From Klenkia terrae (GTDB lineage: Bacteria > Actinomycetota > Actinomycetes > Mycobacteriales > Geodermatophilaceae), in assembly GCF_900491935.1 (NCBI RefSeq), contig NZ_UEXK01000004.1, forward strand, positions 4,519,175 to 4,583,174: a DNA stretch of 64,000 nt, read 5' to 3'. Every line of letters begins with the position of its first letter. Position 1 is the stretch's first letter. The notes beneath the pieces are model-generated. The model was given only the letters and a program-made list of their open reading frames with translations. It had not been told where the DNA came from and ran no database searches. Below, piece after piece: positions 9,368 to 20,428 of the stretch. The translations under genes and the position numbers were made by a program.

Positions 9368-9784
9368 GTGATCGTCCCGACCATCCGGCAGGTGGTGCTC
9401 GACGGCACCGACATCCGCACGCTGGCCGAGTTCTACCGGCAGCTGCTCGGCTACGAGTACCGGCCCGGGGACGAACCCCCGGCCGAGGGACCAGACGAGC
9501 TGGAGTGGCTGGTGCTGCGCAGCCCCGGCGGCGCGCCGCAGCTGGCGTTCCAGCAGGTGGAGCGGCTCACGCCGACCACCTGGCCCGAGGACGACGTCCC
9601 GATGCAGCTGCACCTGGACTGTTCCGTGCCCGATGTGCTGAGCCTGCAGCAGGTGCTGCAGACCGCATTGGGGCTCGGGGCGACGCTCCGGCTGGACCGC
9701 AGCGAGGACCCGGACGAGCCGCTGTACGTGCTGGTCGACCCGGCGGGGCATCCGTTCTGCGTCTTCGTGGAGGCGCCGCTCTGA
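9368..9784 (+). CDS. VOC-family protein
   Basis: A 138-residue protein with the two-repeat vicinal-oxygen-chelate fold. Visible blocks are VVLDGTDIRTLAEFYRQLLG at the start, MQLHLDCSVPD in the middle (a ligand His), and VLVDPAGHPFCVF near the end. It resembles the PF18029-type glyoxalase-like proteins common in Actinobacteria. The start is a GTG preceded by the purine-rich GAGGAGGGG. It is followed by the long gene-free stretch that precedes the HNH gene. The function is not predictable. Confidence 0.85.
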   Translation: MIVPTIRQVVLDGTDIRTLAEFYRQLLGYEYRPGDEPPAEGPDELEWLVLRSPGGAPQLAFQQVERLTPTTWPEDDVPMQLHLDCSVPDVLSLQQVLQTALGLGATLRLDRSEDPDEPLYVLVDPAGHPFCVFVEAPL

Positions 9785-10380
9785 GAGCCCGGCCTACTCA
9801 CCTGCTGTGGGTGGGCGGAAAGGGCTCGGGGCGCAGTGTCGGGAGCAAGGCGCCCCGGGCTACCCAGGTTTGTCGTATTGGTGCCGATTGAGCGGCCGCA
9901 CGGGTCGTGCCGACGAGGGACGACGGTGGTGGCGCAGGTGGTGACCGATGCGGACGCCGCCCGTCCGACGCGATCGACCTGCCCCCGCAGCACCACCCAG
10001 GTGTCCGCGTCGAGATCAGCCCCGTCGGTCCTCCTGGATAGGGGGTCCCCCAACTGGTCGCCCTGGACGCGTCGAGTCGTCGCCGCTCGATCGGCATGAC
10101 CGACCCGACTCGGCAGACCGCCCAGGTGAACGAGTCGCTCCCGAGCGGCCCTGCGTCGACACACGGGCGTCCCCGAACTGGCCGCCGGAGCCGCGTCGAG
10201 GTCGTCGCCGCCCGATCGGCACAGCCCTCCCCCGCCTGATGCCTCCCCACTGACGACGACGGTCCAGACACCGGTCGACTTCTTTCGTCACGCCAGGTGG
10301 CGGCCCGCTAGCAGAGAATTAGCTGTTCAGGACGCTGTTCGGGCGCCGTTTCTGTCAGACCCCTCTGGTGGACTGGGTCC
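9785..10380. other. gene-free stretch before the DUF222/HNH gene
   Basis: About 600 bases with no convincing gene on either strand: short open frames here lack ribosome binding sites and a protein-like composition. The stretch contains the diverged tandem duplication described separately and, just before the HNH gene, a relatively AT-richer segment (about 10300-10350) that may hold its promoter. I see no tRNA or clear terminator. Confidence 0.6.
9996..10221. repeat. diverged tandem duplication, period about 125 bp
   Basis: Two copies of a roughly 101-base unit, starting at 9996 and 10121. Both begin CCCAGGTG. The similarity is strongest in the last 50 bases, where both share AACTGG, GCGTCGAG, CGTCGCCGC and CGATCGGCA with only scattered changes. 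The middle is much more diverged. A possible older copy begins at 9863 (CCCAGGT). No coding potential is evident. Confidence 0.6.
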
Positions 10381-12102
10381 ATGACAGCGACGGCGCGACG
10401 GTTCCGGGTGGAGGTGACCCCCTACGTCACCGCTGTCCCCGTCGACGCTGCGCCGGTGCCACGGCTGACCGAGCTCGCGGCCGCCGCCGGGCTCTCGGGT
10501 ACCGAGCTGGACGCGGAGCTGGCCTCGGTGGCCAAGCAGATGTCGGCCCTGGCCGCCTACCGCGCCGGCCTGATCGAGCGGAAGGCCACCCTCGGGGCCC
10601 GGCAGCCGCTGCCGTTCGCGCCCGGTGCGCGCACCGACACCCGCCCCGACGCCGACCCGGATCTTGACCCGTCACTGCAGACCGCCGATGACTTCCTGCC
10701 CGACGAGGTCGCGGTCCTGCTGAACATGTCCGTCGGGTCGGCCCGGTACCTGGTGGATGACGACCTGACGCTGGTCCGGCAGTTCCCGGCGGTGTGGGAT
10801 GCGTTGGCTGATCAGCGGATCGATGAGACCCGTGCCAAGGCCATCGTGCGGGCGCTGCGCTACCAGGCCCGGTCGTGGGGCGGCCCGGTCGACGACGCGA
10901 TCGTCGACGCGGTCGCCGCCCGCGGGGTGGCGTGGGCCGCGGCAGGGTGCGCGCCCTCGACGTTGCGCGTCCGGCTCGAGGCCGCGCTGATCGCTGCGGA
11001 CCCTGCGGCGGCGGACCGGCGGCGGGAGTTGCGCAAGCGGGAGGCCGGGGTGCGGGTGCAGGGCACCGGCGACGGCCTGGCCGACGTGCGGGTGGCCGGG
11101 ATGGAGGCTGCGACCGCGAAGCTGGTGAAGGCCCAGCTGGCGGCGTTCGCGCGGGAGCGGAAGGCCGACGGAGACGACCGCCGGGCCGGGGAGATCGAGA
11201 CCGAACTGGTCGCCACCCTCATCACCCGCCCCTGGGAAGCCCAGGACCCCGTGGTCGCCCACGTGACCATCAACGCCGACCTCGCCGACCTCCTCCCCGA
11301 CGCCCCGGCGAAGGCCGAGTCGGCGGCAGCCGAGGGCGCCGTCCCCAGCGACGAGACAACCGAGGACGAAGCGACCGAAGACGAAGCGACCGAAGACGGA
11401 GCGACCGAGGACGAGGCGGCCGAGGATGGCTCCGCCGACGACGACGCGGCCGACGACGACGCGGCCGACTACGAAGCGATCAGCGTCCCGGCCGCCCGTG
11501 ATGCGGGCTGCGGTAGCCGGGTCGGGCACGTCGGCGGATTGCCGGTCACCCCGGCCGCGGTGCGGTCCCTGCTGCACCGCATCGACGCCCTCGGTCTGAC
11601 CCACCCCGACGGCGGAGACCTCGACCTCACCATCACCGGCGAGCGCGGCCGACTGCTCGCCGTCGCCACCCCCGAGGAGCTGGTCGCCGCTGCGAAGGGC
11701 GGGCGTGGACTCGGACCGCCACCACCAGCTCCTGGCTACACACCGACCGCAGCCCAGTACCGGTACCTGCGCGCCCGCGACCGGCACTGCCGCTTCCCCG
11801 GCTGCCGACAAGTCGCCCGGACCTGCGACGCCGACCACGTCATCCCCTACGACCACCACGACCCCGAACGGGGTGGACCGACCTGCGTCCGCAACCTGGC
11901 CATGCTCTGCCGCCGGCACCACCGGCTCAAGACCCACGCGCCCGGCTGGCGGTTCGCCATCGACGCCGACGGCACCCTGCACGTGACCACGCCCGGCGGC
12001 ACGACCCGGACCACCCGGCCACCGGCGATGGGTGAGGTCCTCGACCTGCTCGAGGAGTCGCCGCCGCCCTACGACCCAGCCGCCGACCCACCACCCTTCT
12101 GA
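10381..12102 (+). CDS. DUF222 / HNH endonuclease-domain protein (13E12 family)
   Basis: A 573-residue protein of the actinobacterial 13E12-repeat family: a long DUF222 region followed by a C-terminal HNH nuclease domain. The HNH part (about residues 470-520) shows CRFPGCRQ, CDADHVIPY and CRRHHRLKTH, giving a zinc-binding Cys set and the catalytic His of a beta-beta-alpha metal fold. Between the two lies a low-complexity acidic linker (about residues 324-364) built of TEDEA/TEDGA and DDDAA repeats. The family is multicopy in many actinomycetes and its role is unsettled; mobile-element-associated and DNA-repair functions have both been proposed. No transposase or terminal repeats are seen beside it. 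Confidence 0.85.
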   Translation: MTATARRFRVEVTPYVTAVPVDAAPVPRLTELAAAAGLSGTELDAELASVAKQMSALAAYRAGLIERKATLGARQPLPFAPGARTDTRPDADPDLDPSLQTADDFLPDEVAVLLNMSVGSARYLVDDDLTLVRQFPAVWDALADQRIDETRAKAIVRALRYQARSWGGPVDDAIVDAVAARGVAWAAAGCAPSTLRVRLEAALIAADPAAADRRRELRKREAGVRVQGTGDGLADVRVAGMEAATAKLVKAQLAAFARERKADGDDRRAGEIETELVATLITRPWEAQDPVVAHVTINADLADLLPDAPAKAESAAAEGAVPSDETTEDEATEDEATEDGATEDEAAEDGSADDDAADDDAADYEAISVPAARDAGCGSRVGHVGGLPVTPAAVRSLLHRIDALGLTHPDGGDLDLTITGERGRLLAVATPEELVAAAKGGRGLGPPPPAPGYTPTAAQYRYLRARDRHCRFPGCRQVARTCDADHVIPYDHHDPERGGPTCVRNLAMLCRRHHRLKTHAPGWRFAIDADGTLHVTTPGGTTRTTRPPAMGEVLDLLEESPPPYDPAADPPPF

Positions 12103-12545
12103 CCGTCTGGCCTCGACAGACGACCCGCTGAGCGGCGTTCGGCCGCCCGGGTGGGCGTCCCGTCCAAGGTGATCACCCAAGGCTTCGATACGGCCGCCGG
12201 ACGGCCATCGGTTCTCGGGGTGCGGGCCTTCGCGGTGGCCCGGGCCGGGTTCGACGGGAGGGGGTGCTCTGAGGCGAGGTCCGGCACAGTGGCGGGGCCC
12301 TGGGCCACGCGGTCGCCACGCTGGCCGGTGGCGGAGCTGATCCGGAGCGACTCGGACGCAGGTTCGGTGGCCGACGCGACTGCAGTCCGACGGGGCGGGA
12401 CCCAGGGCTCCGGGTCGTCGGAAGGGGGGGGTCAGGCCAAGCGCCGGTTCCGCCAGGCAGCACGATCAGCAGCGGCAGCCGGGTCGCCGTGGCGTCGGCG
12501 GAGGGTGGGCACACGGCCCGACGAGGGCAGCGGGAGACTGGGTGC
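12103..12545. other. gene-free stretch between the HNH gene and pepP-like gene
   Basis: About 440 bases with no supported gene. It contains a perfect 10-base palindrome GGTGATCACC (12168-12177), flanked by AA and CAA, and a run of eight G residues (12424-12431). Otherwise I see nothing: no tRNA, no obvious terminator, and no protein-like frame on either strand. Confidence 0.5.
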
Positions 12546-14012
12546 ATGAGCTCTGCCGACGACCTCGCGGGCAGCCCCGCCGTCCCCGACGCCACCCGCC
12601 GCGCCCCGCACGACCAGGCGTTCGGGCCCTGGGTGCAGACCACGCTGGCCGACGGCTGGGACCCCGAGCCCGAGGCGCCGCATCCTGCCCACCCGGGCGC
12701 CGCCGCCGCCGCTGCCGCGCACCGCGCCCGCCTGCTGGCCGCCCTGCCCGGGGGCACCGTCGTCGTCCCGTCGGGCACCGCTCCGGTCCGCGCCAACGAC
12801 ACCGTCTACGGGTTCCGCCCCGCCAGCGCCTACACCTGGCTCACCGGTGACCAGGCCGAGGGCGCCGTCCTCCTCCTCGCCCCCGACGGCGCCGCCACGA
12901 TCTACCTGCCGCCCTCCGCCGGGCCGGGCACGCTCACCTACGTCACCGACCGCCGCGAGGGCGCACTCTGGGTCGGCGGCGTCCCCTCCGCCGCCGGCAC
13001 CGCCGCCGCTCTCGACGTGCAGGTCCGACCGCGCACCGAGCTCCCCGCCGCCCTCCGCGCCGCCGGTGACGCCCGGGTCCTCGGCGGTGTCGACCCCGAC
13101 CTGGGACCCGGCGACCCCGAGCTGGGCCGCACGGTCGACCGCCTCCGCGCGGTCAAGGACGACTGGGAGATCGACCGCCTCGCCGACGCCTGCGCCGCCA
13201 CCGCCCGCGGGTTCGCCGACGTCGTCCGCGAACTGCCGGAGCTCCTCGCCGGCGACGGCCGGCGCGGCGAGCGCTGGCTCGAGGGCACCTTCTGGCGCCG
13301 CGCCCGCCTCGAGGGCAACGACGTCGGCTACTCCTCCATCGTCGCCGCCGGCACGCACGGCACCTCGCTGCACTGGGCCCCCGTCGACGGCGACATCCGC
13401 CCCGGCCAGCTGCTGCTCGCCGACATGGGCGTGGAGACCACCTCCCTCTACACCGCCGACGTCACCCGCACCCTGCCCGTCTCCGGCACCTGGACGCCGG
13501 TCCAGCGCCGGGTGCACGACGCCGTCCGCGAGGCCCATGACGCCGGCATCGCCGAGGTCCGCCCCGGCCGCGACTTCCTCGCCGCCCACCGCGCCGCGCA
13601 GTGGGTCCTGGCCGACCACCTCTGCCGCTGGGGACTGATCCCCTGGTCGGCCGACGACGCCCTGCACGAGGACCTCGCCCGCCCCGGCGCCGGCGCCCAC
13701 CGGCGCTACACCCTGCACTCCACCAGCCACCTGCTCGGCCTGGACGTGCACGACTGCGCCACCCTGGACGGCGCCGAGTACCTGGCCACCACGCTCCAGC
13801 CGGGGCACTGCCTCACCGTCGAGCCCGGCCTGTACTTCCAGGTCAACGACCGCACCGTCCCCGACGAGCTGCGCGGGGTCGCCGTCCGCATCGAGGACGA
13901 CCTCGTGGTCACCGACGGCGCCGCCCGGGTGCTGTCCGACGCGCTGCCCACCGACGCCGACGAGCTGGTCGCCTGGATGGCCGACGTGCAGGCCCGGCCG
14001 CGCGAGCTGTAG
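12546..14012 (+). CDS. M24-family Xaa-Pro aminopeptidase
   Basis: A 488-residue metallopeptidase that should remove an N-terminal residue preceding proline. The N-terminal creatinase-like domain is followed by the pita-bread catalytic domain with all five dimetal ligands visible: two Asp in LLLADMGVETTSLYTADVT (about residues 294 and 305), His in HSTSHLLGLDVHD (about 395), Glu in TVEPGLYF (about 425) and Glu in VRIEDDLVV (about 449). The length matches PepP-type enzymes. It is followed by a strong hairpin terminator shared with the convergent gcvP. The start is the ATG giving MSSADDLAG; an upstream in-frame ATG 19 codons earlier is less likely. Confidence 0.9.
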   Translation: MSSADDLAGSPAVPDATRRAPHDQAFGPWVQTTLADGWDPEPEAPHPAHPGAAAAAAAHRARLLAALPGGTVVVPSGTAPVRANDTVYGFRPASAYTWLTGDQAEGAVLLLAPDGAATIYLPPSAGPGTLTYVTDRREGALWVGGVPSAAGTAAALDVQVRPRTELPAALRAAGDARVLGGVDPDLGPGDPELGRTVDRLRAVKDDWEIDRLADACAATARGFADVVRELPELLAGDGRRGERWLEGTFWRRARLEGNDVGYSSIVAAGTHGTSLHWAPVDGDIRPGQLLLADMGVETTSLYTADVTRTLPVSGTWTPVQRRVHDAVREAHDAGIAEVRPGRDFLAAHRAAQWVLADHLCRWGLIPWSADDALHEDLARPGAGAHRRYTLHSTSHLLGLDVHDCATLDGAEYLATTLQPGHCLTVEPGLYFQVNDRTVPDELRGVAVRIEDDLVVTDGAARVLSDALPTDADELVAWMADVQARPREL

Positions 14013-14028
14013 CGGCCACGCACCGCCG

Positions 14029-14068
14029 GGTTCCCGCCCTCACCGCACAGCGGATGAGGGCGGGAACC
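14029..14068. terminator. bidirectional hairpin terminator
   Basis: A perfect 14-base inverted repeat (GGTTCCCGCCCTCA and its complement) separated by a 12-base loop, lying between the convergent stops of the M24 peptidase gene and gcvP. There is no long T run on either side, as is common for actinobacterial terminators. Confidence 0.8.
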
Positions 14069-14079
14069 GCGTCAGTGGG

Positions 14080-17061
<2,982 letters not shown>

Positions 17062-17085
17062 GACCCCGAACGTACCCGCTGGCGG

Positions 17086-17646
17086 CTAGGCGGAGGCGCG
17101 GCGGCGGCGACGGGCGGAGAGCTCGTCGTCGGCCTCGACCGGACCGCCGTCCAGGCGCTCGGCGGGCAGCTCGGCGAGCTCGCCGGTCAGCTCGCGCAGC
17201 GCGCCGGACACCGCGATGCCGAACACGCCCTGGCCACCGGCGAGCAGGTCGACGACCTCCTCGGCCGAGGTGCACTCGTACACCGTCGCGCCGTCGGACA
17301 GCAGGGTCACGTTGGCCAGGTCCTTGACCCCGCGGGTGCGCAGGTGGTCCACGGCCTTGCGGATGTTCTGCAGCGAGACCCCGGTGTCCAGCAGTCGCTT
17401 GACGACCTTGAGCACGAGGATGTCGCGGAAGCTGTAGAGGCGCTGGGTGCCCGAGCCGGTGGCGGTGCGGACCGACGGGGCGACCAGACCTGTTCTCGCC
17501 CAGTAGTCCAACTGCCGATAGGTGATGCCAGAGGCCGCACACGCGGTGGGGCCCCGGTAGCCGAACGCGTCGGAGTCGGCCTCGTCGTAGGAGGGAGCAC
17601 CCACTGCCGCGTCGGTGAACAGCTGGCCCTGGTTGCCGTCGCCCAC
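17086..17646 (-). CDS. MerR-family transcriptional regulator (Rv1830-like)
   Basis: A 186-residue regulator with an N-terminal MerR winged-helix domain: CAASGITYRQLDYWARTGLV is followed by GTQRLYSFRDILVLKVVKRL. By position it corresponds to Mycobacterium Rv1830, which is reported to affect growth and division. Its C-terminal part (about residues 100-186) ends in a basic Arg-rich tail. The GTG start is supported by GAGGAGG eight bases upstream. The 220-base region before it holds a good -35/-10 promoter and a strong inverted repeat. It is upstream of gcvP and probably cotranscribed with it. Confidence 0.88.
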   Translation of the reverse strand: MGDGNQGQLFTDAAVGAPSYDEADSDAFGYRGPTACAASGITYRQLDYWARTGLVAPSVRTATGSGTQRLYSFRDILVLKVVKRLLDTGVSLQNIRKAVDHLRTRGVKDLANVTLLSDGATVYECTSAEEVVDLLAGGQGVFGIAVSGALRELTGELAELPAERLDGGPVEADDELSARRRRRASA

Positions 17647-17747
17647 GTCAGCGTCCTCCTCGTCGTGCGGCCCGATCCGGAGACCCGGCCGGCGCCCCGC
17701 GCGACCACCGAGCTGTGCGCTCGGAGTTGCACCGGGGTGATTCGTCG

Positions 17748-17776
17748 AAGGTAGGCCCGCCCGGTGGGGCGGTCAA
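17748..17776 (-). promoter_or_regulatory. predicted promoter of the MerR-gcvP unit
   Basis: On the minus strand TTGACC (-35) and TACCTT (-10) are separated by 17 bases, the best sigma-70-type match noticed in this part of the window. Transcription would start near 17741, about 95 bases before the GTG of the MerR gene. Confidence 0.6.
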
Positions 17777-17797
17777 CCGCGGTCGGCGGCGTGTCGA

Positions 17798-17833
17798 CCA
17801 GGTCACCCCAGAGGGTGACCTGGCTGTGACCTG
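17798..17833. promoter_or_regulatory. inverted repeat with an extra half-site (candidate operator)
   Basis: A perfect 11-base inverted repeat, CCAGGTCACCC and GGGTGACCTGG, around a 4-base centre. A third copy of the half-site GTGACCTG lies 11 bases further on (17826-17833). It sits directly upstream of the -35 of the MerR gene and about 46 bases after the stop of the nuclease gene. It could be a regulator-binding site or a terminator; there is no T run, and the third phased half-site favours protein binding. Confidence 0.55.
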
Positions 17834-17868
17834 CGATCGGCACGCCGTCACGGCCCACTCACGCTGGG

Positions 17869-18360
17869 TCAGGGGCTGGGGTCCGACGTGGGATCCGGGC
17901 CGAAGAAGTCGTCCGGGCTGACCTGGTCGAGGAACTCGCGGAACTTCTCGACCTCGTCCTCCTGCTCGTCGGGGATCTCGATCCCCACCTCGTCGAGCAG
18001 TGCCTCCGCGCCGTAGATCGGCGCACCGGTGCGGACGGCGAGCGCGACCGCGTCCGAGGGGCGGGCGCTGACCGTCCGCTCGTCGCCGAAGACGAGCTCG
18101 GCGAGGTAGATGCCGTCCTTCATCTCGGTGATGTGCACGGCCTCGAGGCTGGCCCCGAGCACGGTGACCACCTCGCGCAGCAGGTCGTGGGTCATCGGCC
18201 GGGCCGGCCGGACCCCCTGCTGCTCGAACGCGATGGCCGCGGCCTCGACCGCGCCGATCCAGATCGGCAGGTAGCGCTCGCCCTGCGTCTCCTTCAGCAG
18301 CAGGATCGGCTGGTTGCCGGGCAGCTCGACCCGGACACCGACCACTCTGAGCTCCTGCAC
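17869..18360 (-). CDS. DUF151 bifunctional nuclease-family protein
   Basis: A 163-residue protein of the bifunctional nuclease (DUF151) family, at the position of Rv1829 in the mycobacterial gene order. Conserved blocks include LPIWIGAVEAAAIAF near residues 31-45 and SARPSDAVALAVR near residues 98-110. Plant members have been reported to cleave DNA and RNA; the bacterial role is unknown. The C-terminal tail is acidic. The start is a GTG and the gene follows the MerR regulator by about 70 bases. Confidence 0.88.
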   Translation of the reverse strand: MQELRVVGVRVELPGNQPILLLKETQGERYLPIWIGAVEAAAIAFEQQGVRPARPMTHDLLREVVTVLGASLEAVHITEMKDGIYLAELVFGDERTVSARPSDAVALAVRTGAPIYGAEALLDEVGIEIPDEQEDEVEKFREFLDQVSPDDFFGPDPTSDPSP

Positions 18361-18431
18361 GATGGGCCTCCCCCGGTCGGTGCTGGACCGACCACGAGGG
18401 CCGGACGACGGTTCACAACGTACGCCGCGGG

Positions 18432-19202
18432 TCAGGCCCCGGCGTCGGCCCCGAGGACCTCGCGGAGCCGGGCCTCCAGCAGCGCGGTGTGCAGCTGGGT
18501 GGACAGCGTGCCCAGCTCCCGCAGCTGCTCGGCCGCGCGGGTGTGCGCGTCCTCGGAGCGGGCCATCAGCACCGGGGCGACGACCTGCTCGACCAGGGCG
18601 GCCTCGCGCTCGGCGCTGGTCCGGTACACCCGCAGGTGCCGGGGCTCGATGCCGTGCCGGGCCAGACCGCCGGCGGCCCGGGCCACCGCCAGGGCCGACG
18701 CCGGGAACCGGCCGTCGGCACCCGGGGTCAGCAGGCCGTACTGCACGCAGTCGGCCAGCTGGGCGTCGTCGAGGTCCGCCGCGGCCGCGAAGTCGGCGGC
18801 CGACAGCGGCTCGCCCTGCTCGGGCTCCCGGGCCGGTGCCGGCTGCGACTCCGGAGCCGTGACCTCGGGGCGCGCCGGCAGCGTGGCCGGCGACTCGCCC
18901 CGGTCCAGCGCGTCCAGCTGCTCCTTGATCACCCGCAGCGGGAGGTACTGGTCGCGCTGGGCGGCCAGCACGAACCGCAGCCGGTCGATGTCGGCGGTGG
19001 AGAACTTCCGGTATCCCGACGGCGTGCGCTGCGGGTGGACCAGGTCCTCGCCCTCGAGGTAGCGGATCTTGGAGATCGTCACGTCGGGGAACTCGTCGCG
19101 CAGGTCGGCGAGCACCTCGCCGATGGTGAACCGGGGCCGGCTGTCGGCCCCGGTCGCGCCGGCACCCGGCGCGGGCTCCCCGGCCCGGGCCGCCGCGGTC
19201 AC
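18432..19202 (-). CDS. ftsR: MerR-family regulator FtsR-like (Rv1828-like)
   Basis: A 256-residue protein. The N-terminal MerR domain contains RFTIGEVLADLRDEFPDVTI, KIRYLEGEDLV and TPSGYRKFSTADIDRL. An Ala/Pro-rich linker leads to a C-terminal helical region. By synteny with garA it corresponds to Rv1828 and to corynebacterial FtsR, a regulator reported to act on ftsZ. The GTG start overlaps the garA stop (GTGA), so its translation is coupled to garA. Confidence 0.88.
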   Translation of the reverse strand: MTAAARAGEPAPGAGATGADSRPRFTIGEVLADLRDEFPDVTISKIRYLEGEDLVHPQRTPSGYRKFSTADIDRLRFVLAAQRDQYLPLRVIKEQLDALDRGESPATLPARPEVTAPESQPAPAREPEQGEPLSAADFAAAADLDDAQLADCVQYGLLTPGADGRFPASALAVARAAGGLARHGIEPRHLRVYRTSAEREAALVEQVVAPVLMARSEDAHTRAAEQLRELGTLSTQLHTALLEARLREVLGADAGA

Positions 19203-19717
19203 GACGAGGCGGGCTCGCCGGTGCGCGGCCCGGTCAGGTAGACCAACCGGAACTTGCCGATCTGCACCTCGTCGCCACCGGCGAGGGAGGCGACGTCCAC
19301 CGGCTCGCGGTTGACGTAGGTGCCGTTGAGGCTGCCCACGTCGTGCACGGTGAAGCCGCCACCCTCGCGGTGGAACTCCACGTGCCGGCGACTGACGGTC
19401 ACGTCGTCGAGGAAGATGTCGCTGTCGGGGTGCCGACCGGCGGTGGTGACCTCCTGGTCGAGCAGGAAGCGGCTGCCCGCGTTCGGGCCACGCTTGACCA
19501 CCAGCAGGGCGGAGCCGGCCGGGAGGGACTCCACGGCGCCGGCGTGCGCGTCGAGCGGGGTCTCACCGGTCTGGGGGGCCTCGCCGGAGTCCTCGCCGCC
19601 CACCTTGGGGATGACGCTGGTGGACTCGCCCACCCGCTCCGGGGACAGGGCCGAGCCGCACTGCGCGCAGAAGCGACTGCCCTCGGGGTTCTGGTGTCCA
19701 CATCGAGTGCAGTGCAC
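19199..19717 (-). CDS. garA: FHA-domain regulator GarA/OdhI-like with N-terminal zinc ribbon
   Basis: A 172-residue protein. The C-terminal FHA domain carries the phosphothreonine-binding residues in TAGRHPDSD, VTVSRRHVEF and VGSLNGTYVN. The preceding block SALLVVKRGPNAGSRFLL appears identical to mycobacterial GarA. GarA/OdhI binds and inhibits 2-oxoglutarate dehydrogenase and controls glutamate metabolism, depending on phosphorylation by PknB/PknG of an N-terminal ETTS motif. Here the comparable motif is ESTS (residues 31-34). Unusually, it is preceded by a four-cysteine zinc ribbon (CTRCGHQN...CAQCG, residues 3-20) that mycobacterial GarA lacks. It heads the garA-ftsR pair and lies downstream of gcvH. 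Confidence 0.92.
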   Translation of the reverse strand: MHCTRCGHQNPEGSRFCAQCGSALSPERVGESTSVIPKVGGEDSGEAPQTGETPLDAHAGAVESLPAGSALLVVKRGPNAGSRFLLDQEVTTAGRHPDSDIFLDDVTVSRRHVEFHREGGGFTVHDVGSLNGTYVNREPVDVASLAGGDEVQIGKFRLVYLTGPRTGEPASS

Positions 19718-20009
19718 GGTGTCTCCTCCGGATGTGCAGGCGGCACCGCCGCGGACTGTCTTCTCAGGCCGCGGCCGGCCGGCGGACGACGGGCCGGGCG
19801 GCCCGTCGAGGGTCGGCCGCCGCTGTCAGCGGGCGGGCCGGGATCATGGAACCAGTCGGCCGACCCGAGGGTCAACCGGACGTCGAGGCTGAGGGTGGGT
19901 CCGTCGCGGCACCGTCGCGGTGCCGTCCCGGATCACTCTCGGCGAGCATAGTGATCGCCGCATCCCGGGTGACCGGGGGTCGGCCCCGGCGGCTGCCGGG
20001 CGGGTCGGG

Positions 20010-20414
20010 TCAGCCCTGGTCGACCAGGGTCTGGTAGGCCTGCGCGTCCATCAGCTCGGCGGTCGGGTCCTCGGTGTCGCCGGTGACCTCGATCTCCAGC
20101 AGCCAGCCCTCGCCGTAGGGGTCGGAGTTGACCGTCTCGGGGGTCTCGGCCAGCGCGTCGTTGACCGCCGACACCGTCCCGGCCAGCGGCGCGTAGACGT
20201 CGGACACGCTCTTCGTGGACTCGACCTCGCCGATCGGGTTGCCCACGGTGAGCTCGTCGCCGACGGCGGGCAGCTGGACGAACACGATGTCGCCCAGGGC
20301 GTCCTGCGCGTGGTCGGTGATCCCGATGCGGACCACCGTGGCCGCACCGGAGGTGCCCTGGACCTGGGCCCACTCGTGCTGGTCGGTGTAGCGGCGGTCC
20401 TCAGGGGTGCTCAT
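20010..20414 (-). CDS. gcvH: glycine cleavage system H protein
   Basis: A 134-residue lipoyl carrier protein of the glycine cleavage system. The lipoylated lysine is K68 in EVESTKSVSDVYAP, and the N-terminal YTDQHEWAQV and C-terminal GWLLEIEV blocks are typical. It shuttles the aminomethyl group from GcvP to GcvT. It lies 14 bases after the DUF881 gene and may be cotranscribed with the upstream pgsA-DUF881 group; garA follows after about 290 bases. Confidence 0.96.
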   Translation of the reverse strand: MSTPEDRRYTDQHEWAQVQGTSGAATVVRIGITDHAQDALGDIVFVQLPAVGDELTVGNPIGEVESTKSVSDVYAPLAGTVSAVNDALAETPETVNSDPYGEGWLLEIEVTGDTEDPTAELMDAQAYQTLVDQG

Positions 20415-20428
20415 GCGTCGTCCTTCTC

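Noticed and set aside
10381..12102. Mobile element or intron carrying the HNH gene
   Set aside because: No transposase, reverse transcriptase, terminal inverted repeats or target duplication were found; DUF222/HNH genes are commonly stand-alone in actinomycetes.
17062..17085. Glycine riboswitch before gcvP
   Set aside because: The gap to the upstream gene is only 24 bases and no glycine-aptamer features are seen there or before gcvH.
19718..20009. Promoter of garA using TTGACC on the minus strand near 19870
   Set aside because: The nearest -10-like hexamer is about 21 bases away, too long for a confident call.
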